Source: an uncultured Prochlorococcus sp. (GTDB lineage Bacteria; Cyanobacteriota; Cyanobacteriia; PCC-6307; Cyanobiaceae). Taken from it: a stretch of 64,000 nucleotides of DNA. Of this stretch, positions 43,071 through 50,352 are shown piece after piece. The position numbers and the translations under genes were made by a program. The notes under the pieces were generated by a model that was not told the DNA's origin, did not search any database, and worked only from the letters and a program-made list of their open reading frames with translations. The first letter of the stretch is position 1, and every line of letters starts with the position of its first letter. The stretch spans positions 1-64,000 of the forward strand of contig CACNCF010000002.1 of assembly GCA_902618795.1 (NCBI GenBank), in the 5' to 3' direction.

Positions 43071-43129
43071 AATAGATAAAGAATTGAATTTATAAGAAGC
43101 TAGTTTTTACTAGCTGAGAGTTGTATTTT

Positions 43130-43276
43130 TTATTTCCTACTAATTTTTAGTAAAAAATCGCGTATTGCTTCTCTGATTAGAAAGCCTGTAGAAAGTCCTG
43201 GTTTTGAAAATCCCTTAAGTTTTTTATAGTCTTCCTTATCAACAGAAACAGATATCCTTTGTAAGTTGTTATTCAT
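43130..43276 (-). CDS. 48-residue ribbon-helix-helix protein (antitoxin-like)
   Basis: It begins MNNNLQRISVSVDKEDYKKL: a strand, then helices ending GFLIREAIRDFLLKISRK, the length and pattern of a CopG/Arc ribbon-helix-helix DNA-binding protein. Its ATG overlaps the stop of the upstream gene (ATGA), so translation is coupled. By position and size it looks like the antitoxin and autoregulator of a toxin-antitoxin pair. Confidence 0.65.
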   Translation of the reverse strand: MNNNLQRISVSVDKEDYKKLKGFSKPGLSTGFLIREAIRDFLLKISRK

Positions 43277-43554
43277 GTCGATTTGCCATTTGCTAATGAC
43301 TTACTAAAACTGTCTAATCTATAAGCAGTAATTAAGCATCCTTCGCTTTCAACTGCCACAACGCCCCCTTGATCAACAGCTTTAAGGACTTGTTTACGTA
43401 ATTGATCTAATTCCGCTAAAACAACTTTAAGTTGTTTTTTTCCGAGAATAAATTTATCGCCTCTCTTAGATCCATAAGCAATTGCTAGGTCTACAGTTGA
43501 CTGTAAGACCCCTCTTTGCTGTATCCGAGAGCGATAATGATTTGTCTTAATCAT
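43273..43554 (-). CDS. DUF4258-like small protein (toxin-like)
   Basis: 93 residues. NHYRSRIQQRGVLQSTVDLA, then GDKFILGKKQLKVVL and a last VVAVESEGCLITAYR strand fit the RelE-like DUF4258 pattern (H..R...R, then a C-terminal V.V...I.T.YR). It precedes and overlaps the 48-residue RHH gene. Toxin first, antitoxin second is less usual but known. Toxicity is inferred, not shown. Confidence 0.6.
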   Translation of the reverse strand: MIKTNHYRSRIQQRGVLQSTVDLAIAYGSKRGDKFILGKKQLKVVLAELDQLRKQVLKAVDQGGVVAVESEGCLITAYRLDSFSKSLANGKST

Positions 43555-43649
43555 TGATTTAAAAATTAAAAAAAATATATCGATCCCTTAAACACTTCTT
43601 TTAAGCATAGAAAAAACAATAGATGCTTTTTTACTTATGCATGTTAAAA

Positions 43650-43721
43650 TTTGAATGTTAGAAGGGGTAATCCTCTGAAACTTTGAAGACATCAAGCCTG
43701 GCGCGGTTTGGTGTCTTTTTT
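43650..43721 (+). ncRNA. Candidate small RNA ending in an orphan intrinsic terminator
   Basis: A strong terminator (GACATCAAGCC 43688-43698, loop TGGCGC, GGTTTGGTGTC 43705-43715, six T) follows no coding frame. A smaller hairpin (AGGGG, TAAT, CCTCT) lies just before it. TTTACT near 43630 and TTAAAAT near 43634-43641 are weak promoter-like boxes. A short transcript of about 70 bases is inferred. Alternatively it ends a message from further upstream. Confidence 0.5.
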
Positions 43722-43901
43722 AATGGATTTCAGAAAATAATAAAGGAAAGATTCAAAACTATTGAAAGAATAAGAATCATTCACCTTGGTAATCAATGTA
43801 GTGCATGTTTGATACCTTGTCAACAGTTTTAAGAAAAAATAATTATTAATTCCTAGACAACCCTTTTATAACCATATATAATAAGTACATATTAAGGACT
43901 T

Positions 43902-44019
43902 ATTCAGACTTTCTCAGACTTTTCTCAGACTTTTCTCAGACTTTTCTCAGACTTTCTCAGACTTTCTCAGACTTTTTCAGACTTTCTCAGACTTTTCTCA
44001 GACTTTTCTCAGACTTTTG
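43902..44019 (+). repeat. Iteron-like array, 11 copies of a CTCAGACTTTT unit
   Basis: Eleven CAGACTTT boxes at 10-11 bp steps (units CTCAGACTTT and CTCAGACTTTT), so all boxes lie on one face of the helix. The array ends 22 bases before the RmuC-like gene. Such arrays bind replication initiators or partition or repressor proteins. No coding frame explains it. Confidence 0.85.
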
Positions 44020-44041
44020 ATGAGCCTTTAAACAACCTTTA

Positions 44042-45787
44042 ATGAGTTTTATGAATACTGAAAAAGAAATTTTGCTCAATAAAGAGGAGATTAAAACTCT
44101 TGAAAGCAAAATAAAATATGATGAAACTCTAATTAGTAAAGAAGGGCATAATTTCGCCAGGATTGTTTATGAACATAATCAACTTAGAGAGGAGTTAGTG
44201 GATTTCATCCATACTCCCGATTTAAAAAAAAGTATAGATATTTTAATTAATCCTAAAAATGATTCTGTTCAGCTTCTTAGAAGAAATATTGTTAACGTGA
44301 CAAGAATTTATGAAGGTATAGACTCTTCTGAATGGGGAAAAGGTCAACTTGTATCAAGAGAAAAAATAAATTGGAGATTTGATGCTCCTTATTTAACTCA
44401 AGAAGAAGGATTCTCAAATAGTTCTGCTTGCTCCTTAGACATAAAACATATCTTGGATTATGTAGAACTTCTTAACTTTTGTGAATTTGATAAAGAAATA
44501 AATCTAACTAATGAAAAAAATGTTTTGTACAGAACAGATTGCCTAATAAAAGGGAGGAATGATCATTACATAGCGATCGAATTAGATAAAAATTTTAAAA
44601 CCTTCAAAAGATCAATTGCTGAAAAGGATAAGAATAAGAAAAAAGAATATTTAATTAAATATGCGAAAGGATTAAAAGAACAGATTAATCAATTATCCAA
44701 GCTTGAATATAAAAAAAACAATAGTAAAAACAATAAATTCAAACTAGATAATCTTATTTTGTACATTCCTAATGAGACTGCACTTAAGAATGTTCTTGAA
44801 ATAGATCCAGAAATCTTTGAATATGCCTTAGAGAAAAATATTGAACTTACTTTTCCTACAACGATTCTTGCAATTACTTACTATATTTCCTTCTCACTCG
44901 AGCCAAAAGGTATAACCCAAGAATTCAAAAGATTTGAGAAAATTCATAATCGTCTCTTAGATAAAAAAAGAGAAGAAATTGAATCAAACAAGGAAAAGAT
45001 AGATAAGTTGCTAAAAATAAATTTTGAATATCTTAAGGCTCCTTCATATCAGATAAAAGTAACTTTAAATCATGAAGAAAATTATGTTTTAGAAGAAATT
45101 GTTAAAGCTAAAGGTTCAAATAAGTCTTCTGTTCTTAGACAGATACTAATGGAATATAACGGGGTTTATAAAGAAAGGGATGCTTTAAAAATATCTGTAG
45201 AAAAATTAAATTTAGAAATGAAATTCTTGGAAAATAAAAGGATTCAAGAACTTGAGGAAATAATTAATAAACAAGATTTAATTAGAGAAAAATCAATATC
45301 TGAATATAAGCAAAATATGTCAGAAGAAATCCATCAAAAAGATCTCATAGCAAGAGATATTGTTGAAAGACTCAAAGTAACAGAAAACGAATTATTGCGT
45401 AGAACAGAACAATATCAATCAGAGATTAACACTCTAAGAGATGAAATTCATAGAAAAGATGATTTGATGAGTGAATCAATAAAATCCATAAATGAATCTT
45501 TAGCAAACAAAGAACAATCTTTCAAAGAGGATGTAATTAAGAATGCTGTGCAGGTCATTAATCCAAAAAATATTAATGAATTCGGAAAAATCATGGAACT
45601 TATTAATCAAAATATCCTTATTCTCTGTGATACATCCTCTATTGCAAGTAAAGATCAACAAAGATTTATTGATATGGTTTATGGAGGTGTTTATGGACTC
45701 AAAGGAAAAATAAAGGAAGTAAGCAATAAAATATTTTTATATATTCCAAAAAACTTTGACTTGTTTGATGATTCAGTTAGTTCTTAG
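44042..45787 (+). CDS. RmuC-like nuclease domain fused to RHH and coiled coil
   Basis: 581 residues. Residues about 133-310 resemble the RmuC core: TDCLIKGRNDHYIAIELDKNF (as in ...VDSK...), then LILYIPNETALKNVL and DPEIFEYALEKNIELTFPTT, the most conserved RmuC segment. Residues about 337-372 (YQIKVTLNHEENYVLEEI, then SSVLRQILMEY) look like a ribbon-helix-helix DNA-binding segment. A coiled coil follows to about 505. The catalytic (D/E)xK is only loosely matched. The gene starts directly after the iteron array, so the RHH may bind it. This domain order is unusual for RmuC. Confidence 0.7.
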   Translation: MSFMNTEKEILLNKEEIKTLESKIKYDETLISKEGHNFARIVYEHNQLREELVDFIHTPDLKKSIDILINPKNDSVQLLRRNIVNVTRIYEGIDSSEWGKGQLVSREKINWRFDAPYLTQEEGFSNSSACSLDIKHILDYVELLNFCEFDKEINLTNEKNVLYRTDCLIKGRNDHYIAIELDKNFKTFKRSIAEKDKNKKKEYLIKYAKGLKEQINQLSKLEYKKNNSKNNKFKLDNLILYIPNETALKNVLEIDPEIFEYALEKNIELTFPTTILAITYYISFSLEPKGITQEFKRFEKIHNRLLDKKREEIESNKEKIDKLLKINFEYLKAPSYQIKVTLNHEENYVLEEIVKAKGSNKSSVLRQILMEYNGVYKERDALKISVEKLNLEMKFLENKRIQELEEIINKQDLIREKSISEYKQNMSEEIHQKDLIARDIVERLKVTENELLRRTEQYQSEINTLRDEIHRKDDLMSESIKSINESLANKEQSFKEDVIKNAVQVINPKNINEFGKIMELINQNILILCDTSSIASKDQQRFIDMVYGGVYGLKGKIKEVSNKIFLYIPKNFDLFDDSVSS

Positions 45788-45930
45788 AAATTAGATGGTT
45801 TTAGTAAAAGTACAAAGCATGATTAACTACCCTCTATTTTTTTCTTATCTATGTTTTCGCAAAATATTTTAACTATCTATTAAACGCTTAAGACTTAACT
45901 ATATTGTTATGAATTAATGCCAATTTAGGG

Positions 45931-45975
45931 AATCTTCGAAGATTCTAGCTACCCTTTCAGCTACCCTTTGGGGGT
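45931..45975 (+). repeat. Right end repeat of the 4.9-kb element
   Basis: Palindrome AATCTTCGAAGATT, directly followed by CTAGCTACCC and CAGCTACCC. This is the same set as 41160-41216 in the same orientation, but without the 18-base insert. It lies 16 bases before the tRNA terminator. Confidence 0.7.
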
Positions 45976-45992
45976 ATGAGACAACATCCAAT

Positions 45993-46018
45993 AAAAAAGC
46001 GAGTCTGGGAAACTCGCT
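45993..46018 (-). terminator. tRNA-Pro terminator
   Basis: Hairpin AGCGAGT (45998-46004) / ACTCGCT (46012-46018). Read on the minus strand it is followed by six T. It lies 22 bases beyond the tRNA 3' end and is copied at 40772-40792 and, less exactly, at 1531-1550. Confidence 0.8.
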
Positions 46019-46040
46019 AGTATAACTTGGTTTTTAAGAG

Positions 46041-46114
46041 TCGGGGCGACAGGATTCGAACCTGCGACCTAGTGCTCCCAAAGCACCCGCGCTACCAAGC
46101 TGCGCCACGCCCCG
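46041..46114 (-). tRNA. trnP-UGG: tRNA-Pro (UGG)
   Basis: 74 bases. Acceptor stem CGGGGCG/CGCCCCG, D arm GCGC..AGCTTGGTA..GCGC, anticodon loop TTTGGGA with TGG, T loop TTCGAAT, discriminator A; CCA is not encoded. It is complete, so it remains functional despite the integrations at its 3' end. The 3' half occurs as displaced copies at 1574, 40815 and 41023. The gene marks the right boundary of the accessory region. Confidence 0.97.
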
Positions 46115-46401
46115 CTCATAAGATCTTAGTCCATAACATGTATCTGGAAAAGACCAAATTTCTAAATTTTTTATAAATAATCATTTTTGGAGCTAGGAAA
46201 AGAGCTTTATCGCTAATTTGTCGCATTATATTAAGAATGTTTTGTCCCTTTAAAAAAATTTACAACTGCAGAAAATCCACCAAAGAAACAATTTTCCTAA
46301 TTTTAGTCACGATATTCAATCGTATTATTTAAATTTTTGTATTCATCAATTATATGTATTATTGAAGAAAATAATTTATCAAAATTTAAGTTATTTATGA
46401 A

Positions 46402-48087
46402 ATGAGGTTTGTATTTTATTTTTTAATAATTGCGCAATTTTTAAACTTTCTGGGACTATTTGCAGAAAAAGTAAAAGAAGATTCTTCTGAACTTAATCCA
46501 ATTCAGTGGGAAAAGGTACGTGAAAATGAGGAAAACCCTTTAAAGAAGATTATATGGAAATCATATAAGGACGATAAAAGTTATTTTGAAAAATTAAATT
46601 TAAAAAATAAATCAAAAAAGAATTTTAACAAAGCTCAAGAGGATTCTTCAATTTGGCGTAATCGCACTTTAAGGTTTTCCTTTGAGGAAATTGATATGCC
46701 AGATGCGGGCGAACAAATGGGTTTATACAGTCTTGGGGCTTACGATCAACTAAACCCCTGGTTTTACGGAGGTATTACTCTTTACGGTGCTGCAACAGGA
46801 CAACGTGGTGGCTTCTTTACTGGTGGCTATACCTTGGGTTTAGAACGTCAGTTATTTGATAACTTTATTTTTGATGCAGGTGGCTATGTGGGTGCTGGAG
46901 GCGGTGGTGCCGCGGCACAAGGAGGCGGCTTGATGATACGCCCTCATTTAGGTCTAAAGTACGACTTTAGCTGGAGCAAACTGGGCCTAAATTATACATA
47001 TGTAGACTTTCCAAACGGAAATATTTCCAGCGATGCAATCGCTCTTTCACTGGATATTCCCTTTACTTCACTCATACTCAATTGGGAAGATGACGGACTT
47101 ACTGCGACTGATTACTTCGGAGTTGATTTGAGTAATGTGAGCCGCCACCGATCGCACCTGGCCGCCCGCGTTCGTGTCTATTCACCTGCTAACAGTAGCA
47201 AAACCACCTCTGGTGAATCGCTTAATAATTCATTAGGGCTGGTCGGAGTAGAGTACTCTTACTTTATTGATTATAACTGGTTTACTACCTTTGAAACTGC
47301 CGGCGCCCTATCAGGAGGTGTTGGCGGATATGCCGAACTTTTAGCCGGGATTGGCTATCGAATCCCCCTAACTAATGACGATAAAATGGCAATTCTTCCC
47401 GCCTTAACCATTGGCGGCGCAGGTGGTGGGTCTGTCGAGACCGGCGGAGGATTTGTTGCTCGAGCAAATCTAGGATTGGAATATAGATTTTCTCCTGATC
47501 TCAGTTTAATTATGGATGGCGGCTATCTCACAGCTCCAAATGGAAATTTTGACACCACATATCTCGGCTTAAATTTGGCATACGTAATGGAAACTTTTGC
47601 TCAGGATCAAAAAGGATCACCTTTAGTGGAAACAGATCTTATCAAAATTACCAAATGGCGTTTTCGTCCTTCGCACCAATGGTATTTTGATGCTCAACGA
47701 AGGGGAGGTTCTTCACGCGATATGCAACTTTTGGGAGGTAAAATTGACTTTATGGCAGGAGAATGGTGGTACCTTACAGGACAAGGATTAAGCGCGTATG
47801 GAGGGGGAGCAGGTGGATATTCAGAGGGACACTGGGGGGTAGGCATTCTTGGCCCGAGTTGGAAGAACTTGAGATTTTATGGCGAAATGCTAATTGGTGC
47901 AGGAGGTGGAGGAGGTGTTGATAGCGGTAGCGCTTTATTGTTCAAACCTAGTTTCGGGGTGGAGTACAATTTAAACAAAGACTTAAGCCTTCAAACTGGC
48001 ATAGGAAAAGTTATTTCTAAAGGAGGGAGTCTGGATGCCAATATCTTTGACGCTAGTCTGGTGTGGCGTTTTGGAACTCCAAAATAA
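46402..48087 (+). CDS. Outer-membrane beta-barrel protein, atypical composition
   Basis: 561 residues. Signal-like N-terminus (FYFLIIAQFLNFLGLFAE), a polar linker to about 95, then three repeated Gly-rich barrel modules: GAATGQRGGFFTGGYTLGLE, GGAGGGSVETGGGFVARANL and AYGGGAGGYSEGHWGVGILG. Each carries strands ending in aromatic residues, and the protein ends in VWRFGTPK. The barrel part uses many GC-rich codons (GGC, GCC, CGC), unlike the first 90 codons and the neighbours, indicating transfer of the barrel, perhaps fused to a local N-terminus. No known family name is assigned. Confidence 0.65.
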   Translation: MRFVFYFLIIAQFLNFLGLFAEKVKEDSSELNPIQWEKVRENEENPLKKIIWKSYKDDKSYFEKLNLKNKSKKNFNKAQEDSSIWRNRTLRFSFEEIDMPDAGEQMGLYSLGAYDQLNPWFYGGITLYGAATGQRGGFFTGGYTLGLERQLFDNFIFDAGGYVGAGGGGAAAQGGGLMIRPHLGLKYDFSWSKLGLNYTYVDFPNGNISSDAIALSLDIPFTSLILNWEDDGLTATDYFGVDLSNVSRHRSHLAARVRVYSPANSSKTTSGESLNNSLGLVGVEYSYFIDYNWFTTFETAGALSGGVGGYAELLAGIGYRIPLTNDDKMAILPALTIGGAGGGSVETGGGFVARANLGLEYRFSPDLSLIMDGGYLTAPNGNFDTTYLGLNLAYVMETFAQDQKGSPLVETDLIKITKWRFRPSHQWYFDAQRRGGSSRDMQLLGGKIDFMAGEWWYLTGQGLSAYGGGAGGYSEGHWGVGILGPSWKNLRFYGEMLIGAGGGGGVDSGSALLFKPSFGVEYNLNKDLSLQTGIGKVISKGGSLDANIFDASLVWRFGTPK

Positions 48088-48440
48088 GTATTCAAACTTA
48101 GCGTTAGTAAGGAAATAAAGTTGGGCTAACAGATTTAACGTATACCATGCCGTACTCGGATATAGATATTACTTTATTGATAAGGCACCCCTGCTACCAA
48201 TGTTATGTCTCGAGTTTGCTACAAGATCAAAAGAAAAAAATAAAAATTTAATAACAGTTGTTGGATTAAAAGAACTTCAGGGTAGGTTAAAACTTTAATT
48301 TTCTGTTAAGTCATTGTTTCACTTTGGAAATTAAAGTAAGCAAGGGATTAAGAGAATTTAGCCAATTGTTTTAGTAAACAATTAAAAAAAATGTTAGGGT
48401 TAAATTTTAATGTAAATTTAAAAAATTTGGCTAAAGATTC
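48088..48440 (+). other. Gene-poor stretch with a possible coding remnant
   Basis: A frame near 48170-48298 reads FIDKAPLLPMLCLEFATRSK and ends KELQGRLKL plus stop, without a start. It may be the C-terminal end of a lost gene. Nothing else is recognised. Confidence 0.3.
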
Positions 48441-48545
48441 TTATATTATTCCAACTGATCCAGCAGTGAAACCGACTGCAAGAAAAAAGACGAATTCTAA
48501 TAGATCTCTTGGCATAGAATTCACAAAAATATTAAGATGAGTCAT
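48441..48545 (-). CDS. Small membrane peptide (34 aa)
   Basis: ATG to TAA on the minus strand: MTHLNIFVNSMPRDLLEFVF, then FLAVGFTAGSVGII. One membrane helix at the C-terminus, reminiscent in size of small photosystem or cytochrome subunits, but it matches none that I can name. Confidence 0.35.
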   Translation of the reverse strand: MTHLNIFVNSMPRDLLEFVFFLAVGFTAGSVGII

Positions 48546-48776
48546 TTGACCTTGTGCTCCTCAGGTTTGAATTTTTAAAAAATATAACTAGTTATTTTTT
48601 TTTTGGAGGGAAATAAAAGTTTTTTTTTCTTTTTTCTAAAGATTTCAGTAAGGTAAAAGTTAAAAGAAAATAATTTTCAAAATCTTAATAAAAACATTCA
48701 TCCAAATTAATCTACTGCTCAAATTATATTTAAATGCTATATTTTTTTTATCTAAGTAAAATAATTAATAGATTCT

Positions 48777-48941
48777 ATGGATTATAAAAAGAAATCTCTA
48801 AATAAATTAAATCAAAAAGAAAGCTATGAGGAAATTGACACTAGGTTAGCCTCTGGATGGTATGTTGATGCAGTTGACAATAAAAAGAAGAAAAAATACA
48901 AAACAGAAAAAGTTTCTTTCAAAATTTCCAAAAAAATATAA
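48777..48941 (+). CDS. Basic hypothetical protein (54 aa)
   Basis: MDYKKKSLNKLNQKESYEEI, then DTRLASGWYVDAVDNKKKKK. The central EIDTRLASGWYVDAV looks conserved-protein-like, with a Lys-rich tail. Function unknown. The 178 bases to the porin contain only AT-rich spacer. Confidence 0.45.
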   Translation: MDYKKKSLNKLNQKESYEEIDTRLASGWYVDAVDNKKKKKYKTEKVSFKISKKI

Positions 48942-49119
48942 ATTTCGAAATCAATAATTTAAATAAAAATACAAATTAAATATACAAATAATTAATTAAA
49001 AGACTGTATAGGTTTAGAAAGTGGCACAAATTATTCAAAAGTGTAGCCATTAATACTTGATTTTGTATGCCTAAATACACTATCTTGAGGTGTACTTTAA
49101 ATTTCGTGTGAGGAAATTT

Positions 49120-50211
49120 ATGAAGCTTTTTAAAAGCTTGCTAGTAGCACCAGCGACATTAGGCTTGCTAGCGCCTTTGTCAGCTACTGCAAATGAAGTC
49201 ACTATTAATGACTTCAATGCTGCAGAAGAAATTGCAGTTACAAATAGCCGTGTAGACGGTTTAGAGGCTAGACTAAACAATTTTGAAGCTGGTAGTTTCT
49301 CAGAAACAACTACTGCATCATTCAGCGTTGACACTGTTATAGGTCAAGTTGATGGCGCTGGAGACACTGGAGATGATTCTAACGAATCAACAAGTTTCGA
49401 CTTCCAATTCAACATCGGTTTATCAACAAGTTTCACAGGTGAAGATTCACTTGATATAGCTATTGATAACGGTAGTGCAACAGCATCAACTATGGGTGGA
49501 AAAATGGGTTTCGACACAGGAACCAGCTTAGTTGTTGATGGTGTTACTTATTCATTCCCTCTTGGTGGAGCAACAGCGATTGTTGGTGATTCAACTGACC
49601 TAAGTACAGCATTTACAGGAGCTTGTACTTACAGTTCATTCACTGATATGACACCAGACGATTGTGGTACTGGTAACTCTATGGGTGCAGGCGGTAAAGG
49701 TGTTACTGCAGCAGTAAGTTATGCATTTGATTCTGGATTCTCTATGGCTGGTGGAATAACATCTGCACAAAGTGAAATCTTAGGAGATAATGCTGATGCA
49801 TTCGGTCTTAATGCTGCTTATTCAGCAGACAGTTACGGAGTAGCTCTTGCATACGTATCTGATGATATGGGATCAGGCACTGATTCAACAACATACTGGG
49901 GTGCTAACGGTTACTACACCTTTGATTTAGCAAGCCTAAGTGTTGGTTTCGAAACTTCAGATGACGGAACTACTGAGAAATCTGGATACTTCGTTGGTCT
50001 ATCTTTCCCAGAAGTTGGCCCTGGTTCAGTAAACATTGCTGCAGCAACTGATGCACTTTATGCTGACAATGCGACAGAGTATCTTGTATATGAAGCGTCT
50101 TACTCTTATCCAGTAAATGATGCTATGACTATCACACCTGGTATCTTCATTCAGGAGACATCTGCTGAAGATTTAACAGGAATAGCTGTTAAAACTTCAT
50201 TCTCTTTCTAA
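49120..50211 (+). CDS. Som-type outer-membrane porin, copy 1
   Basis: 363 residues from the ATG at 49120 (MKLFKSLLVAPATLGLLAPL, signal peptide); a frame from 49090 is longer but starts before the GAGG ribosome site. It has a short coiled coil (VTNSRVDGLEARLNNFEAGS) and then a 16-strand-type barrel ending AVKTSFSF with terminal Phe. Unlike the phosphate porin it lacks the SLH segment. From codon SETTT to 84 bases past the stop it is identical to copy 2. Confidence 0.85.
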   Translation: MKLFKSLLVAPATLGLLAPLSATANEVTINDFNAAEEIAVTNSRVDGLEARLNNFEAGSFSETTTASFSVDTVIGQVDGAGDTGDDSNESTSFDFQFNIGLSTSFTGEDSLDIAIDNGSATASTMGGKMGFDTGTSLVVDGVTYSFPLGGATAIVGDSTDLSTAFTGACTYSSFTDMTPDDCGTGNSMGAGGKGVTAAVSYAFDSGFSMAGGITSAQSEILGDNADAFGLNAAYSADSYGVALAYVSDDMGSGTDSTTYWGANGYYTFDLASLSVGFETSDDGTTEKSGYFVGLSFPEVGPGSVNIAAATDALYADNATEYLVYEASYSYPVNDAMTITPGIFIQETSAEDLTGIAVKTSFSF

Positions 50212-50243
50212 TTATTTAATTAGAAAAAACTACACACAAAGAA

Positions 50244-50273
50244 AGATCTGCTTTATAGCAGATCTTTTTTTTT
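50244..50273 (+). terminator. Terminator after porin copy 1
   Basis: Perfect stem AGATCTGCT/AGCAGATCT around TTAT, followed by eight or more T. Confidence 0.9.
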
Positions 50274-50352
50274 GAGAATTTTTATAAAATTAATTAACTT
50301 TTTTATTTAATACTTTTGGAAACTATAATGAAAAGAAAATAAATTAAATATA

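Noticed and set aside
43902-44019. CRISPR array
   Set aside because: Units are 10-11 bp with no unique spacers, and no cas genes are present.
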